From Nageia nagi (Eukaryota > Pinophyta): DNA of 64,000 nucleotides. Positions within the stretch are counted from its first letter, which is position 1. Every line of letters begins with the position of its first letter. The position numbers were made by a program, and so were the translations under genes. The stretch spans positions 136,338,001-136,402,000 of the forward strand of contig JBITNC010000001.1 in NCBI GenBank assembly GCA_050084985.1, in the 5' to 3' direction. The notes below the pieces were generated by a model. That model saw nothing but the letters and a program-made list of their open reading frames with translations, had not been told where the DNA came from and ran no database searches. Below are positions 34,434 through 47,503 of this stretch, piece by piece.

Positions 34434-34715
34434 AGAAATATGATACTATGACATAATTCTCCTTCCAAATTGTAACATCCTACCTTGCAAAAATGAAGCC
34501 ATGTTCACATGAAGATTCAAACTATAATGGGTGATCAAGAATAATGATAGTTAGAGAAATATTTAAATACATGATAAGGTAAATAATATTATAACTAGTT
34601 TATAATTCCCTTAGTGTAAAAAAAAAAAGAGATTTATTTAGGGCACAATGGTTACTTCATTATCTTATTTCTTCTTGTATTGACCTATGAAAGAAAGAGA
34701 TAGGATATATAATAT

Positions 34716-35440
34716 AATATAAATGTAGATGCATAAAAATGATTTATTATTTATTTAATAAATCATATTTAGACTTCCTAAATGACTTAATGCAATATTA
34801 CATATGTTAAGATAAAGTTGATATTACAATGCAATGCCATGTGTTATATTAAATTCTATATCATTTATCATGGTTTATATTTTAAAGTATCTTGAATACA
34901 ATAAAGTTTATATTCTTGCTAGAGGTCAACCTTCACTCCTTTCTATGTCCTTTATGCAAGGAATAGGTTGATCTCTATAGATTAGGACTCTTTTGATATG
35001 ATAAAGAACTCTGATAGGTGGTTGTAAACTGCAATAGTGTCTTTGGATTCCACCTATCATGAATATTTGTTATACTCTGAGTTCTAAAATTTCTATCTTT
35101 CACATATGGTATAATTCATCCTATTCCATAAATTCAGCAATGTGTTACTCCTGCCTCAGTAGCAGTTTGTGCCTTCTAGATCGAGAGTTCTAGATTTCGA
35201 TGGTCAACTTATTACTTCATACATGCAAAGATCTATTTTGAGGTCATCCTAAATCCGATCCCAATCCTCCAAAGACTCATTGCTATGTGTTGCTTGAGGA
35301 TTGTACATGCACTTCATATCAAGTTCATGCATTTCATGTATATCTATTGTAATTTGATACGGTGTATATTATCTATTCAGTTGTATATTGTAGATAATTT
35401 ATTTAATTTTGTTTATTCATATTATTCACAATTTGAGATC
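34716..35440 (+). repeat. LTR-like fragment related to the neighbouring Tat-like LTR families
   Basis: It starts TGTAGATGCATAAAAATGATTTATT, like the start of the LTR at 27497-28139, and is preceded by a purine-rich 'gaaagaaagagatagg'. It contains TGATAGGTGG (35012) and CCACCTATCA (35050) followed by 'ttatactctgagtt', as in the LTR family of 9078-15638. The end and partner were not found. Confidence 0.4.
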
Positions 35441-37208
35441 TAAAATAAATAGCTAGCTCTAAGATAAATATAAGGTGTAAAAATGAGCTTAATATATATA
35501 AATATATATATGAAATACATAGATTATATTAGATGCATGTAAGAGGCTACATAATGAATAACTATCATCATGCAATGTTGTGGTATGAGTCTTAAGGGCT
35601 AGTTTAACCTAAAACTAACATAAATAAGTAATCTCATTATATAGTATTCTTATATTTTCTTGTAGCGATGCTCCTAAAGAATATTTGTATAGATAATATT
35701 CCTCCTAGTATAGAAAGATATGTTTTACTTTGTTATTTTTTGGTAGGTTCAACCTAGTACATATTGTGGCTTTCTCCCATATTGATGATAAAGATATCCA
35801 ATATTATAGATAAAATATTTTATAACATCATTAACAAAATTGATATTAATAATATTTATCTCCCTTGAGATTCATGATGTTATATGTATATAAAAGAATA
35901 AAAATAAATATAAAAAATTATATAAAAGATAAAGCATGATAATTCATAAAATTTATAATGATTTATCATATATTAAAATAGTTCACAAGAACAACCACAT
36001 ATGAAAATACATAAAACTTGCATTATAAGATAAACATGAGCTAATATTATTTAATTGAAATTAATTCATACAAATTAAATATCAAATGTGATACATTATA
36101 AAAAAAAAATTATAAATCATCAAAGGAGAATAATCACCTCATTTGACCATATTTTTCTTGTGAGAGTTATTTACAACCATGGTGAGGAGTGTAAATATTA
36201 ACTTTCACATGACTATAGTTCATGAACTATTGGATCTTGATACTAGTTTGATCAAATTTATTTATTATGTGTATTTACATATTTATTATTAAAATTACCT
36301 TTTTATTTAAAAATATAAATTATTAAGAATAAATGAAGGGGTATTTTACCATTATCTTATTATCATATAAATCATACAACATCATTTAAATCATATAATT
36401 TGCACATAATGTATATAATATAATGATAAACATAAAGTATGAAAAATATTTTATCTTTTATTTACCTTTGAAGTTGTTTCTTTTTATATGTTTGTACCTA
36501 AATGAATCATATGATGATCTTTCTAGAAGAACATCAGGTAGTGTTTACCTAGGGTAGAAGCATATTAACTTAATTGTATAATGATATTGATAGGTTTAAT
36601 ATGAGATAATGAAGTGACAATATATATGCTTTTGTACTATTTGGCATATAAAAATATTATTATCACCCAAATTTTAGGACTACCTCATGCAAGATGATAG
36701 CATGAAAGAACATATTCTTGTATCTACACCATTATTTTTTTTTTAATAAGAGTATATAGAATTATATTATACAAGTGCTCAAAATAATATCTCTTGTCTA
36801 TTATCAAGATATTAAAAATATTTATAATTATATTATATTTGATAAACAATATTTTAAGAATGGTTGATCCTCCTAATAATATCCTAACTATCATTGTTTG
36901 ACTATAAACCATCTCCACCTTCCCTATTTCTAAGTTGATCCAGACCCTCAAATCCCTTATTACTCCCATGACCACTATATTCAAACCTTTTCTAATGAAT
37001 TTTTCATCACACCTGAGCTTCCACATTCTAAATTTCCTTTTATATCCCTTCATTATTTACCTTCAATTCCTCAACTAGATAATCTACTTTCCCTCTCATG
37101 ACTCTCTAGGTCTACAACCCCCAAATGAATTCTTCATGTATTTCCTTTAACTTATTTTCTACAATTAATTAACTCTCACCATGTAATAAAATGCATGGAA
37201 TTTAAAGG
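35441..37208. other. AT-rich DNA, nothing recognised
   Basis: The longest frame (109 codons, minus, 37053-36724) is Lys/Ile-rich with no known motif and is probably chance. No LTR ends or coding remnants were recognised. Confidence 0.45.
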
Positions 37209-37640
37209 ATAAAATAAGTGGGTTTATGTGGTATTTATACTTGGTGGTCATTATTCTTACAATGTATAGTTATGTTTTAATTTATAAAATAAAAAAGTTT
37301 CATTAAAGGATATTTGAGTTAGTAAGTATATTGAAGGAATTTATTTGTATGTGTTAGTATATTGATTAGATTTTAATAATATTATTTAAATTTTATTATT
37401 ATTTTGTATAAGTAATTTGAATAAAATTATATAAATATAAGAACTTGATTGAATGATGTAAAAGAAATAATTGGTATAGGAAGAAATTTCTTATGTTATA
37501 TGTAGATTGTATGGATTCTAACATCATATGAATCCATATTGGGATTGAATATATATTGGTTATTGATATGAGGATTAAATTTATATTACATATTGATGTA
37601 AGGGTTTTATCTAGATTGCATGTTGATAAAAGTTTATTTT
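37209..37640 (+). repeat. Dispersed unclassified repeat, copy 2 of 3
   Basis: It shares with 8145-8512 and 37857-38255 the blocks 'gtgggtttatg', 'aatgtat.gttatgtttt', 'gaaggaatttattt' and 'catatgaatccatattgggattgaat'. Confidence 0.65.
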
Positions 37641-37856
37641 GGATTTTTTGGGTAGAGATAGAGAGAGAGATATTTATTTAGGATTTACATGATTTTGGGT
37701 ACTAAGAGAGATTTTTTAAAGAATTTGTTTGCATGTATTAATTATAAGGCTAACAACATTTTGAGGTGTTAATGGTAAGGCTAACAATATTAAATGAAAT
37801 GTAGTTAATTAACTCTAAATACGTAATTAAGTTAAAGTATGAAGTAAAAGATGAAA

Positions 37857-38255
37857 GAAGTGGGTTTATGAGGTATTTACATCCAATTGGTATTATTCTA
37901 GAATGTATAATTATTTTTTTATGTATAAAATAAAAACACTATGTTAAGGATATTTGAATCCTAATTGTATTTAAAGAATTTGTTTGCATGTGTTATCAAT
38001 GTATCAAATAGATTTTAATAAGTTTATTAATTTTTTAAGTAATTTTAAATAAAAATACATAAACATAAATATTCAATTTAATGATTTAAAAATAAGGAAT
38101 GATATAGGAATAGATTATATGGAATATTTATATTATATGGATTATATTATGATGTTAATTCATATGGGAATTGAATCTAGATTTTTTACTGATGTGGGGA
38201 TTGAATCAATATTATGTATTCATGTGGGGTGAATGTAGATTGCACTTTTAAGTAG
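37857..38255 (+). repeat. Dispersed unclassified repeat, copy 3 of 3
   Basis: It starts 648 bp after copy 2, in the same orientation, so the pair could be a diverged tandem duplication. 'gaagtgggtttatgaggtattta' opens it and 'catatgggaattgaatctagatt' is near its end. Confidence 0.65.
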
Positions 38256-38966
38256 AGTATGCATTCCTATATAATTCATAAAATTGTGTAAATCATATGC
38301 ATGTGAGTTTTTGGTTCTAATTTGGATATATGGTACTATAACTAATTTTCTAGGTCATGTACATGGGTTAGTAGGGTTAGGTATGAACAAGGGAATAATC
38401 CCCTTTACTACATTTTTATGTATTATATTATTCTTGTCCTTCATAGCATGTGTATGAAATATACAAGAATAAAGTACAATATGTTTTCCTTTGTCTTATT
38501 TTCTTTTTCTACATTGATATTTAGTAATTAATCCACATATGAAAAATATTCACATGGATGTAATGGAACTATGTATTATGAAAAATATAACATGATTAAG
38601 AAATTTAGTTAGTATCATCATGTGAGAATCATTATAGTTTCTTTATATATACACAAACACAAGAATACCATGTAATAAAAATGAATAAAAAAATAAGTGA
38701 TTGAAATAATTCATGTAAATACATCAATGTAATTATGTTAAATCCTAATAATGAGGTAACACTAATAATAATGATGCAATTTTTATGAACAATATATACA
38801 TGGTATAATCTATACAGTTTGTATGTATACAATATATACCTTATAAATAGTATATAGATGTTATATGAGTAAAAATATATTTAAAAAAAAATACCAAGAA
38901 AAAATAAATTTTATAAGAACCAAGAAGATAAAAGAATGTTTAAAAAGTTTTATGAGAAACATCAAT

Positions 38967-39249
38967 CAAGATTGATACAAGTATATTACCACCTATCAAG
39001 GATTTGAGATTGTCATTTCATGTCATATCTTTAATCATGCATAACCCCTCCACATTTATAGGCAATAGGTCTAGTGCTAAGGATCCTCCTTAGGCTTATT
39101 GTCATGCTAAGACAACCTATTACTACAAAACATAAAGGTAGATAAGAGTGTAAATGGAAAAGAGCATTTATTTAATAAATTAAATAAATCATTTAAAATA
39201 TCTAAAAAGGTATTCTAATTAAATTAAAATTACTTTTTAGGTGTTAATA
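38967..39249 (-). repeat. Truncated 3' LTR of the Tat-type element
   Basis: It matches the outer part of the LTR at 46778-47503 (blocks 'acaagtatattaccaccta', 'taggcttattgt', 'cctattactacaaaacataaag', 'tttatttaataaattaaataaatcattt'). Similarity ends at about 38967, leaving some 280 of about 726 bp. The element-proximal end reads TATTAACACC, with the usual TG changed to TA. Confidence 0.8.
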
Positions 39250-39685
39250 GATACCCCACTTTGAATATGTTTTGATGCTTTTGAGAAAAAAGGAAATTAA
39301 AACATGAATTCAAAGTATAACAAGATAAGCAAGAAAATACTCCCTAAAAAGTTATGACATGGTGGCAACTTTGGATGTCCTAGTTTTTGCTTATATTATG
39401 CCCCTTCTTTAACTTGGTTGTGACATGATGGATCTATCATCATAGGAGCAATAAAATAAAAATAAAAAGGTACCTAAAAAAAGCTTTGACAAGAAATGTG
39501 TTTTGTAATATATTTGAAATATAAATATTTGATCATCATGATATGGAAAGTATAATAAGTGATAAGAAAGCAAACCTATGCTTGGTGACTTAACCACAAA
39601 TATGAGATGAAGATGATAAGTAGTTTGGATTGATTAGTTTGGTTTCCTAAAGCACTATATTTTCATGGGTTTTGCTATAAATGGA

Positions 39686-39825
39686 CCTTCCTTACAAAGG
39701 TACCAAATGATAAGATTGAACCTTCCTTACAAAAGTGTCAAATGATAAGAATGATCATTCCTTACAAAGGCATCAAATGATAAGAGTGACCCTTCCTTAC
39801 AAATGTATAAAATGATAAGAGTGAT
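39686..39825 (+). repeat. Tandem array, four copies of a 35-bp unit
   Basis: Units start at 39686, 39721, 39756 and 39791 (ccttccttacaaaggtacca..., ending 'aaatgataagagtgac'). A fifth, displaced relative is near 39880. It lies about 450 bp upstream of the 3' LTR on the element's strand. Confidence 0.9.
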
Positions 39826-40637
39826 CAACTTGGTTGCCCTAAGCTACCATGTTTTCATGTATTTTTTGATAAGATTTCCCCTTCCTTACGAAGGAGGCCA
39901 ATGGTAAGCAATAACATAATATGAAACAATTTTGATCATATGGTAAGCATTTAGCATGATAAGCATAAATTTAAGAATAATAAACAAGATTTTGATAAGC
40001 ATACATTTGAACAAAGTATTATTATGATAATAAATTATTAATAAAGATATGTTAATCATGATAAGCAAGATATATCATAAGCAATATACAATTTTTATTC
40101 TAATATGTATAGATAATCAACAATGTTCATGAATAAGCAATTTCGTTACAAGACATGCAACTAAGCATTTGATAAGCAATTTGTTTAATGAACATGATAT
40201 GAAAGTAAAGGAATGAACTATGTTTTTCATTAATTTACCATGATATGGAAGAGATGATTGATTTTTAAGTTTACTTGATCAAAATATTCTAGCAGCATCA
40301 CCAAGAATGCAATGGCAACACTAGGTTATGAGCTCATTTTTTTGAAATGTTAGTATGAAATAATAGAGGTGTGCAAAATTTTATGAAAAAAGATCAAACA
40401 TAAAACTTTGTTAGTTGCATAACATTGATTGTATTGTATTCTTATTTACTATCAATTGAAGATAATTTATATGCACCTTTTCCAAAATTTGTAATGACAA
40501 TGTAAGGACCTATCCAATTAGGTTTGAACTTACTTTTCTTTTCTAGTTTCTAGGGCCTTAGTGTTGGAAAGGTTTTTCTTTAATACTAGGTCACCAAATT
40601 TGAACTGTTAAGGCTTGATATTTTTGCTATAGTCTCA

Positions 40638-41760
40638 CTAGATTATAGAATGGTATATGTGAAGGTTTTCTATAACATTAACCCATTTTTCTCCTAGGAC
40701 CTCTAGTTGGAATAATTTAGCTTTTCTTCTATCCTTATCAGGAATGTGACCATCTAGTGACACATGAAGAGATGGGATCTCTACTTCAAGGGGAACTATG
40801 GCTTCATCACCATACATCAAGAAGAAGGTATTTTGCATAAGGGATTTGTTCATGCCAATATTTATCATGTTTTGCAACAATTTTGAATATGATACTCTTA
40901 ATGACCTTTATAGAAGCTTTGGACTGACCATTACCTTGGGGGTAATATGGGGTAGAGAATTTTTGTTCATTATGATATTTAGCACAAAATTAGTTAACTT
41001 TATTACCTTTAAAGCTATCCTTAAATAATTTATAAGGAACACCATATCTAGAAATGATAAACTCAATAATAAATTCAATAATATTACCTCCTTTTGTAGA
41101 TTTCATGGTTATAGCCTCCACCTATTTTGTGAAATATTTTGTATTTGTAATGATAAACTTATGGCCACATCTTTAAATAGGATTAATTTTTCCAATAAAA
41201 TCAAGTTCCCGAATAGAAAAATGCTAATAAGATGTAATATAATGCAAAGCATGAGAAGGAGAAGGTTGAAGATTAGTATTCTTTTGACATTGTTCACATT
41301 TCTTGATATACAATTCACAATATTCAAGCATTTTAGGACAATAATAACCTAGTTTAAGAAAATTTTGATAAACAAATTTAGCACTAAATTATCCACCATA
41401 TTCACCATCATGAGCTTGATGAAGGACCATATTTACTTCACACCTCATTAAATATCTAAGAAAAGCACTGTCAAAAGATATTTTATACAATAAATCACTG
41501 AAGTTGACATAATTAGTAGCTAGATTTTAAAGTCTAATACTAGAATTATGATCAAATGAAATAGGAATAACACCATATTTAATATAATTGAAAACATCTT
41601 GATACCATTCACATGCATTGATACAAGTAGTAGAAAAATAATGATCTTCAATGAAATCTTCAATAACAAAATCATGGGAAGGCTTACTGATGTTTTTTAT
41701 TGTGAGAATGGTATCTTCATCTTCTATGCAAATAGGAACAAGGAAAGTGGAACTAGCCAT
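40638..41760 (-). pseudogene. Retroelement integrase
   Basis: The pre-integrase region holds WYQDVFNYIKYG (about 41590). The HHCC zinc domain is visible: HQAHDGEYGG, then LGYYCPKMLEYC and CEQCQKN (about 41430-41290). The core has ELDFIGKINP (first Asp), then FIISRYGVPYKLFKDSFKGN (second Asp) and YYPQGNGQSKAS, where family members have GQAEAS; the catalytic Glu appears changed to Lys. The C-terminal part (40880-40638) has MYGDEAIVPLEVEIPSL, typical of Tat integrases. It would join element cDNA to host DNA; stops and the lost Glu rule that out now. Confidence 0.85.
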
Positions 41761-41847
41761 AGTATCAACATAAATATTGTTGTCTCTTGTAATGTTGTCA
41801 AGTTCATACTCATTGAAGTAGATAGGGAGATTCCTTACTATTTCCTT

Positions 41848-42780
41848 TTATGATTGTGACTTGGGATCTTTGGTGTTGTAGATGTTAGGCTCTTGATTCA
41901 CAATGAGTTGAAAATCACCATATATTTTAATGCTTTTTACTTTCAAAATTATTACAACCTTCAAACCTAAGATTAGAGCTTCATATTCTATCATGTTGTT
42001 AGTGTAATCAAAACTTAAATGGTAAGACATAGGGATAACATCACTATTAGGGTTGATAAGAAAAATTACTACCCTTGCTCCATGAATGCATTTATAACCA
42101 TCAAATAACAAGGTCCATTCATCATTTTCCATGAAACCAATAAAAACTTATGGATACTTAGGCTCAAGAACAAAGCAAAAATGCAAGGGTGAAGTAGCAA
42201 TGCATGATTCAAAGGTGTTCTAGCCATCCACTTCATCTAAAAACTTTTCTTGCATGCTGGATACTTCATTTTATGGGTGATTGGTAATGAAATATTCTAT
42301 ATCCTATTCCTTTGTCTAATTTTGAGTGATAAAGATAAAATTTAATTCTTGAAGCAACATTACCCACTTTGCAATCCTTCTATATAGGTAGGAATTAGAC
42401 ATGAGATATCTAAGAGGATCTACCTAAGCTATTACATAAGTTGTATTTCTAAGCATGTAATGTATTAATTTTTTGATTGAGAAGGCTATAGAAAAATACA
42501 TTTTTTTAATCAGAGTATATCTTGTCTCATAATCAAGTAAAGTTTTTCTAATATAGTATATTGCTCTTTCCTTATTGTTATCATCCTTTTGACCTAACAT
42601 TTCCCCTAATACACTTAATGTTTCTGAAACATAAAGTAGAAAAATCTTTTCTAAATTATAGGGGCTAAAATTGGATTATTAGTAAGATACCTTTTGATTT
42701 TTTCTAGATCTTTTTATACTTTTTCTCTCAGATGAATTTCTTACCTTTCTTCAATAAATGAGAAAATAGAGAAGTCATAT
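41848..42780 (-). pseudogene. Retroelement RNase H region
   Basis: The second, archaeal-type RNase H of Tat elements is clear at 42132-41848: WTLLFDGYKCIHGA with the first Asp, SFDYTNNMIEYEALILGL with the Glu, and IYGDFQLIVNQ with the next Asp. The segment 42780-42140 corresponds to the RT-connected RNase H but is badly broken. These enzymes degrade the RNA strand during reverse transcription. Confidence 0.8.
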
Positions 42781-42787
42781 CTGCTAA

Positions 42788-43808
42788 CTAATTAATGAAC
42801 CTTCTAACTACTTGTACTTTCCCTTGAAGGCTTCTTAATTCCTTCAAGTTCTTAGGGGGAGGCAAATAAATAATACTTGAAACCTTCTTGGGGTCCACAT
42901 TTATACCTCTTCTTGAAATAAGGAACCTAAGCAATTTAATTGATGAAACTACAAATGCACACTTTGAAGGATTTAATTTTAATTGGTACTCTTGCATTCG
43001 TTGGAAGATCTTTCTCAAATCTAAAATGTGGTCATATTTGGTTGTGGATTTAACTAAAATATCATCAATATACACCTCAACATTTTTTTGGATCATATTA
43101 TGGAACATAGTTATGATGGCTTTCTGATAAGTTGCACCTGCATTCTTTAGACCAAAAGGCATGACTACCCAAAAAAATGTTTCCCAAGGAGTAACAAAAG
43201 TTATCTTATGTTGGCCCTCCTTGTTGATCCTAATTTCATTATAGCATTAAAATCCATCCATGAAAGAAAAAAACCTCATGGCTTGGTATTGAATTTATAA
43301 TCATATCAATGTTAGGAAAAGGAAAGGCATCTTTGGGACATGCCTTATTGATATCCCTAAAATTGGTACAACATCTAGTTTCACCATTAGCCTTAGTTGC
43401 TGGTACAATATTAGAAATCCATAGAGAATAATAAATGGGGAAAATGAAACCAGTAATAATGTATTTCTCAATTTCCTTTTTAATAGCAAGGACTATCCTA
43501 GGATGCATCTTTCTAGGTTTTTATTGAATGGGTTTGACATCTTCATTGACAACTAGGCTATGAGTGACAAAATCAAGATCAAGATCAAGCATATCAGAAT
43601 AAGACTAAGAAAAGATATTAGAAAACTCTTTTAATAGTAGTAAGTATTTTTTGTATTCCTCCAAGGTTAACCAATCTCCTAGTTTAATCAACTGTGGGTC
43701 CTCTTGGATATTGATATTAACTTCTACTATTTCTTCACTAAGATAGGATATTTCATCACTAAGTTGGAGAGACATAGTCAATGCCCTCAGTATTACATCC
43801 AAACTCAT
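42788..43808 (-). pseudogene. Retroelement reverse transcriptase
   Basis: The pre-RT region lies at 43808-43605. RT follows: MHPRIVLAIKKEIEKYI, SNIVPATKANGETRCCTNF, NKACPKDAFPFPNIDMI, then MPFGLKNAGATYQKA, the active site VYIDDILVKS with both Asp present, and the thumb motif PPPKNLKELRSLQGKVQ. The two main frames (43508-43239 and 43162-42788) are offset, so there is at least one frameshift. Confidence 0.9.
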
Positions 43809-44699
43809 ACATAAGAGATATAAATAATAGAGTGATGGTGCTAGGAACCTAGTATCATCACCCCATTAAGGTAAAGGAATACAGATTGTGAAAGAAAGAT
43901 TACCTAAACCTAAGACTGCCTTGATGAAAAATGAACAAAACACAAATGAAAATGAATATGAAAAAATGAAAAATAAAAGGAAGGAAGAGGCTATAACTTG
44001 CAATATATGCATCATTCATACAAACCTCCTCACTAGAATATGCCTGATGTCACATGAACCATGTTGCAAGCCTCTTTTCACTAGACTTGGGAAACTCACT
44101 TTGTGCCCCTAGCTTTTCAAGGATGGTATCATAAGTCTTGAAAATATCCACTCAAACTAGAGTTGTGGGAGGTAGGAATGGATTAACATAATAGGCATGT
44201 AACTCTTCTTTTAGAATATGTATCTTTTTCTAATGCATCCACTCATCATAGATATATTTAGTGTAGCCTTAATTACTGCTATCCACATGTTGAACTACTA
44301 AGACTAATAATATGAGTTAGGTGTAGAGTCATCAAACCCAACATCTGTTATTATTTTATGTTGAACTTCATTTGAAATGGGCTCTATAATGCCCTACTCA
44401 TTTTACCTAATCCTTTTCCAGCATACTAACATTTGAGCATATATTCATTAGTAAAACTAGAACCAATGCTATTGAAATACATACTTACCTAACTTGGTAT
44501 TGTTTGTGAAATAAAAGTTGTATCTTGATTATTGAATGTACATATTTCTTCATGCTCTTAGTAGAGGAAACTAACGTATTCCATAGGGTCATTTTTTTGC
44601 TCAAGAATAAAGTAGAAATGTATAGGTTTAGTCTCCTTTAGATGGCAATGTTGAGTTTTTAGGATTGCAAGGGGTTATCCAAGCTCTCTAAAGTTCTCC

Positions 44700-45450
44700 C
44701 AAATATCTATATCCAAGATTTTGTATGCACCCATGCTTACCTCTTACGGGGTGACAATTATACTATATGTTGGTGTGTCTTCCTCATATTTGACCAAATC
44801 ATGAGGAATCCAAAATATTTCAACTTCTTGACATATAACTATAGCATTATCTTCTGCATGAATAGTAACTTGCTTGCCTTTGTGCATAAATTTCATATAT
44901 TGATTTAATGTGGAAGTGATAGCCCTAATATTATGGATCCATGTTCTACCAAGCAATAAGTTATATGGAAAATTTACTTGAAAAATATATAGTTTTTGAT
45001 GAACCATTTTACCACTTACTACAATAGGCATAGATACATATCTGATACATTCTTTTCATTGTTATCAAATCCTTTGATGTTAATAGTTTTTCGTTTAATT
45101 TTAGCATATATGGAAGGAAAATGCTTTTGCAAAAAATTAATAGAACATATATTAACATTTAAAATAGTTTCAATCAAAGATTTTTAACAGGGATTCCATT
45201 AATATTAACATGGATATATAGTCCTAAATTTTTCTCAATGACATATTCAATAAGCTATTGACTCTCTTAAAAGGAAACATGTTACAGATTAACTTAGTAT
45301 CAAGATTACCTACTAATTCCATAAACATAGTAACATGAATATTTGTATCAAATTCAATTTTCTTAAGTGCATCAAACAAAGCATCTTTGTATTCAATTAA
45401 CAATTACAAAAATTTAAAAATACTTATATTTGCATGAGCTACCTTTATTT
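44700..45450 (-). pseudogene. Retroelement protease region
   Basis: The 45031-44744 frame contains VNFPYNLLLGRTWIHNIRAI, the C-terminal flap and helix of Tat-lineage proteases (YNxLLGRPWIH). The upstream part, where the Asp-x-Gly active site should be, is too broken to find. 44700-43809 holds no clear domain. Confidence 0.7.
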
Positions 45451-46670
45451 GTTTGAGGAGTTGTTGCGTATCGAGATTGCAAGGGATCTTTGTTTACTAT
45501 GTTGTATTTAAATTGAAACTCCCTCTAGGCCTTCCTCTCCTAGTGGTACCACATAGTTCTTAGTTGAAGATAATGTTTGTTGTGATTTATTTTCCATCCT
45601 TAGAATCTATTGCATAGGCCTCATATTGTATCTTACCATCATATAACAATTTCTACAATTTCTTTCTTAAGATCATACATGCATTTGTTCTATGACCTTT
45701 AACTTTGTGATATTCATAGAATTTTGATTCATTGTACTAACTAGGTTTATCATCATAAGGATCTAGCTCTTACTTTGGATTAAGTTTGATAAATTCTTTT
45801 TATAAATAGTCCTTGAACATAATGGTAGGATCCAAAGGTAAGCTGTTGTTCTTCCTAAAAATTTGCTTTTCTTGAGTCTTTTACTACTCTTTGGAGGTAG
45901 GTTATTCTATGGTATGGAATTACTTATCTTTCTTTTTTTGAGACCTACCTCCCTTAGTTTATTTGCTAGAGTTTCCATATTTCAAATCACCCATATGAAC
46001 TAAGCACTTCTCTTTTTTGGTAAGCCTATGGAAAATCTCGATAAAGGGTAAGATCATGTAGTCTAGGGATATGAATTTTAGTTTAGGATGGATATTATGG
46101 AAAAATATGGATGTGACATGAGATTTATATTAAGGTTTAGGAATGATGCTCCATATTTTTTGAAATCTTTGGGAAAATTTATTAAATTGCTCATTGGGAC
46201 CTTGGATGGCACTAACTAGATTTGAAACTATCATTTATCTAGTAGCAATATTTGAAATGCATATACAATTATGATATAAGTTGTACATAGAAATTAATTA
46301 ACTTAGAAAGAAAATATAAGTACCAATAGATTTCATCATCTCTAAATGTAGTATGGAAATATTTGGTCATCGAATTATCATTCATACCAAATTTCATTTT
46401 GAAATCCTTAATGTGAGCCATAAGATCTCCCTCACCATTGTATGTATTGAAAATAGGTTCCACTTGTAGATCTAGTATGTTAATATTACAAATATCATCA
46501 CATAATGGATTTGAATCCCTAGTCATGGGTGCACCTCCAAAGGATCGATTGTTTCCCCTAATGTTAAAGGCTTCACTTCTTTCTTCATTTCCATATAGCA
46601 TCTTCTTGAGATTAGCTCTGGTGGCCTCATCAAAGCTATTGAACATGATAAGAAATTGAGTAGATTCCAT
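45450..46670 (-). pseudogene. Retroelement gag
   Basis: The frame opens MESTQFLIMFNSFDEATRANL at 46670 and includes FNTYNGEGDLMAHIKDFKMK, matching the capsid motif FxxYxGxxDPxxHIxxF. Near 45740-45690 another frame reads FYEYHKVKGHRTNAC, a nucleocapsid-type Cys/His motif with the first Cys lost. RRGRPRGS follows at about 45530. Confidence 0.75.
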
Positions 46671-46777
46671 TTCTAAAACACTAGAAATGCAAGATTATTT
46701 CTATCCAAAATCCTAGGGTTTTGGTACAACTAGTGAAGGATAAAGTGATGTATCAAAAAGAAGTTGGGTTTACCAAT

Positions 46778-47503
46778 TGTTATAACCAAAATAATAATTA
46801 TCATAGTTATTTATAGAATAATTTCATTCTTTAATTAACTAAAATAATGATAAATTAATGACATGATAGATGATAAATATCAACTTGATCTTAACCTATC
46901 AAAACTCAATTAATAGAACATACAAACTTGTACTTTACTTATGATGATAAATGGTGGCAAGATTCAATCAAGACAGGACAAATGATGAGCTTTTACAAAA
47001 TATGGAGACTCCAATTTGGCCTTAACCTAGTGATAGTTCTAAAAACCTAATGATAATTCTTGAATACCTTTCTAGAATTCCTTTCCTTCAAGATCGATGT
47101 CATCATCCTACATTTGATGTGTCAAATCTTGATCACGAAGGGATGAGAGATCGTAGGAATATAGAGCTCAAAGTATAACAAAATTCAAATATGATAGGTG
47201 GCATTTAAAAATATTATTCAAGATTGAGACAAGTATATTACCACCTAGTAAGTATTTGAGATTATGTCATGTCATATCATATATTTGATCATGCACAACC
47301 CCTCCACCTTTATAGGAAACAAGTCTAGTACTAAGGCTCATCCTTAGGCTTATTGTGATGTTGAGCTGACCTATTACTACAAAACATAAAGATAGATGAG
47401 AGTGCATATGGAAAAAAGTATTTATTTAATAAATTAAATAAATCATTTCAAATATCTAAAAATGTATTTTAATTAAATCAAAATTCCTTTTTAGGTATTA
47501 ACA
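46778..47503 (-). repeat. 5' LTR of the Tat-type element
   Basis: On the minus strand it starts TGTTAATACCTAAAAAGG at 47503 and ends GGTTATAACA at 46778 (726 bp). A TATA-like 'cctataaaggtgg' is present (about 47310). The family is the same as the LTRs of 9078-15638. The inverted pair TGATAGGTGG/CCACCTAGTA lies at 47192 and 47241. Confidence 0.85.

Larger units (their letters stand above)
38967..47503 (-). mobile_element. Tat-type Ty3/gypsy retrotransposon, all domains present but eroded
   Basis: From the 5' LTR (47503-46778) the minus strand runs: primer-binding-like ATTGGTAAACCC, gag (from 46670), nucleocapsid motif (about 45740), protease (about 45030), pre-RT (43808), RT (43508-42788), RNase H (about 42780-41848), integrase (41760-40638), tandem repeats, purine tract (AAAGTGGGGTATC) and a 3' LTR that is cut short (39249-38967). 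Domain order and motifs fit the Tat lineage. Stops, shifts and a lost integrase glutamate make it inactive. Confidence 0.85.

Noticed and set aside
36724-37053. 109-codon minus-strand frame
   Set aside because: AT-rich, Ile/Lys-rich, no domain and no neighbouring retroelement part in the same frame; likely chance.
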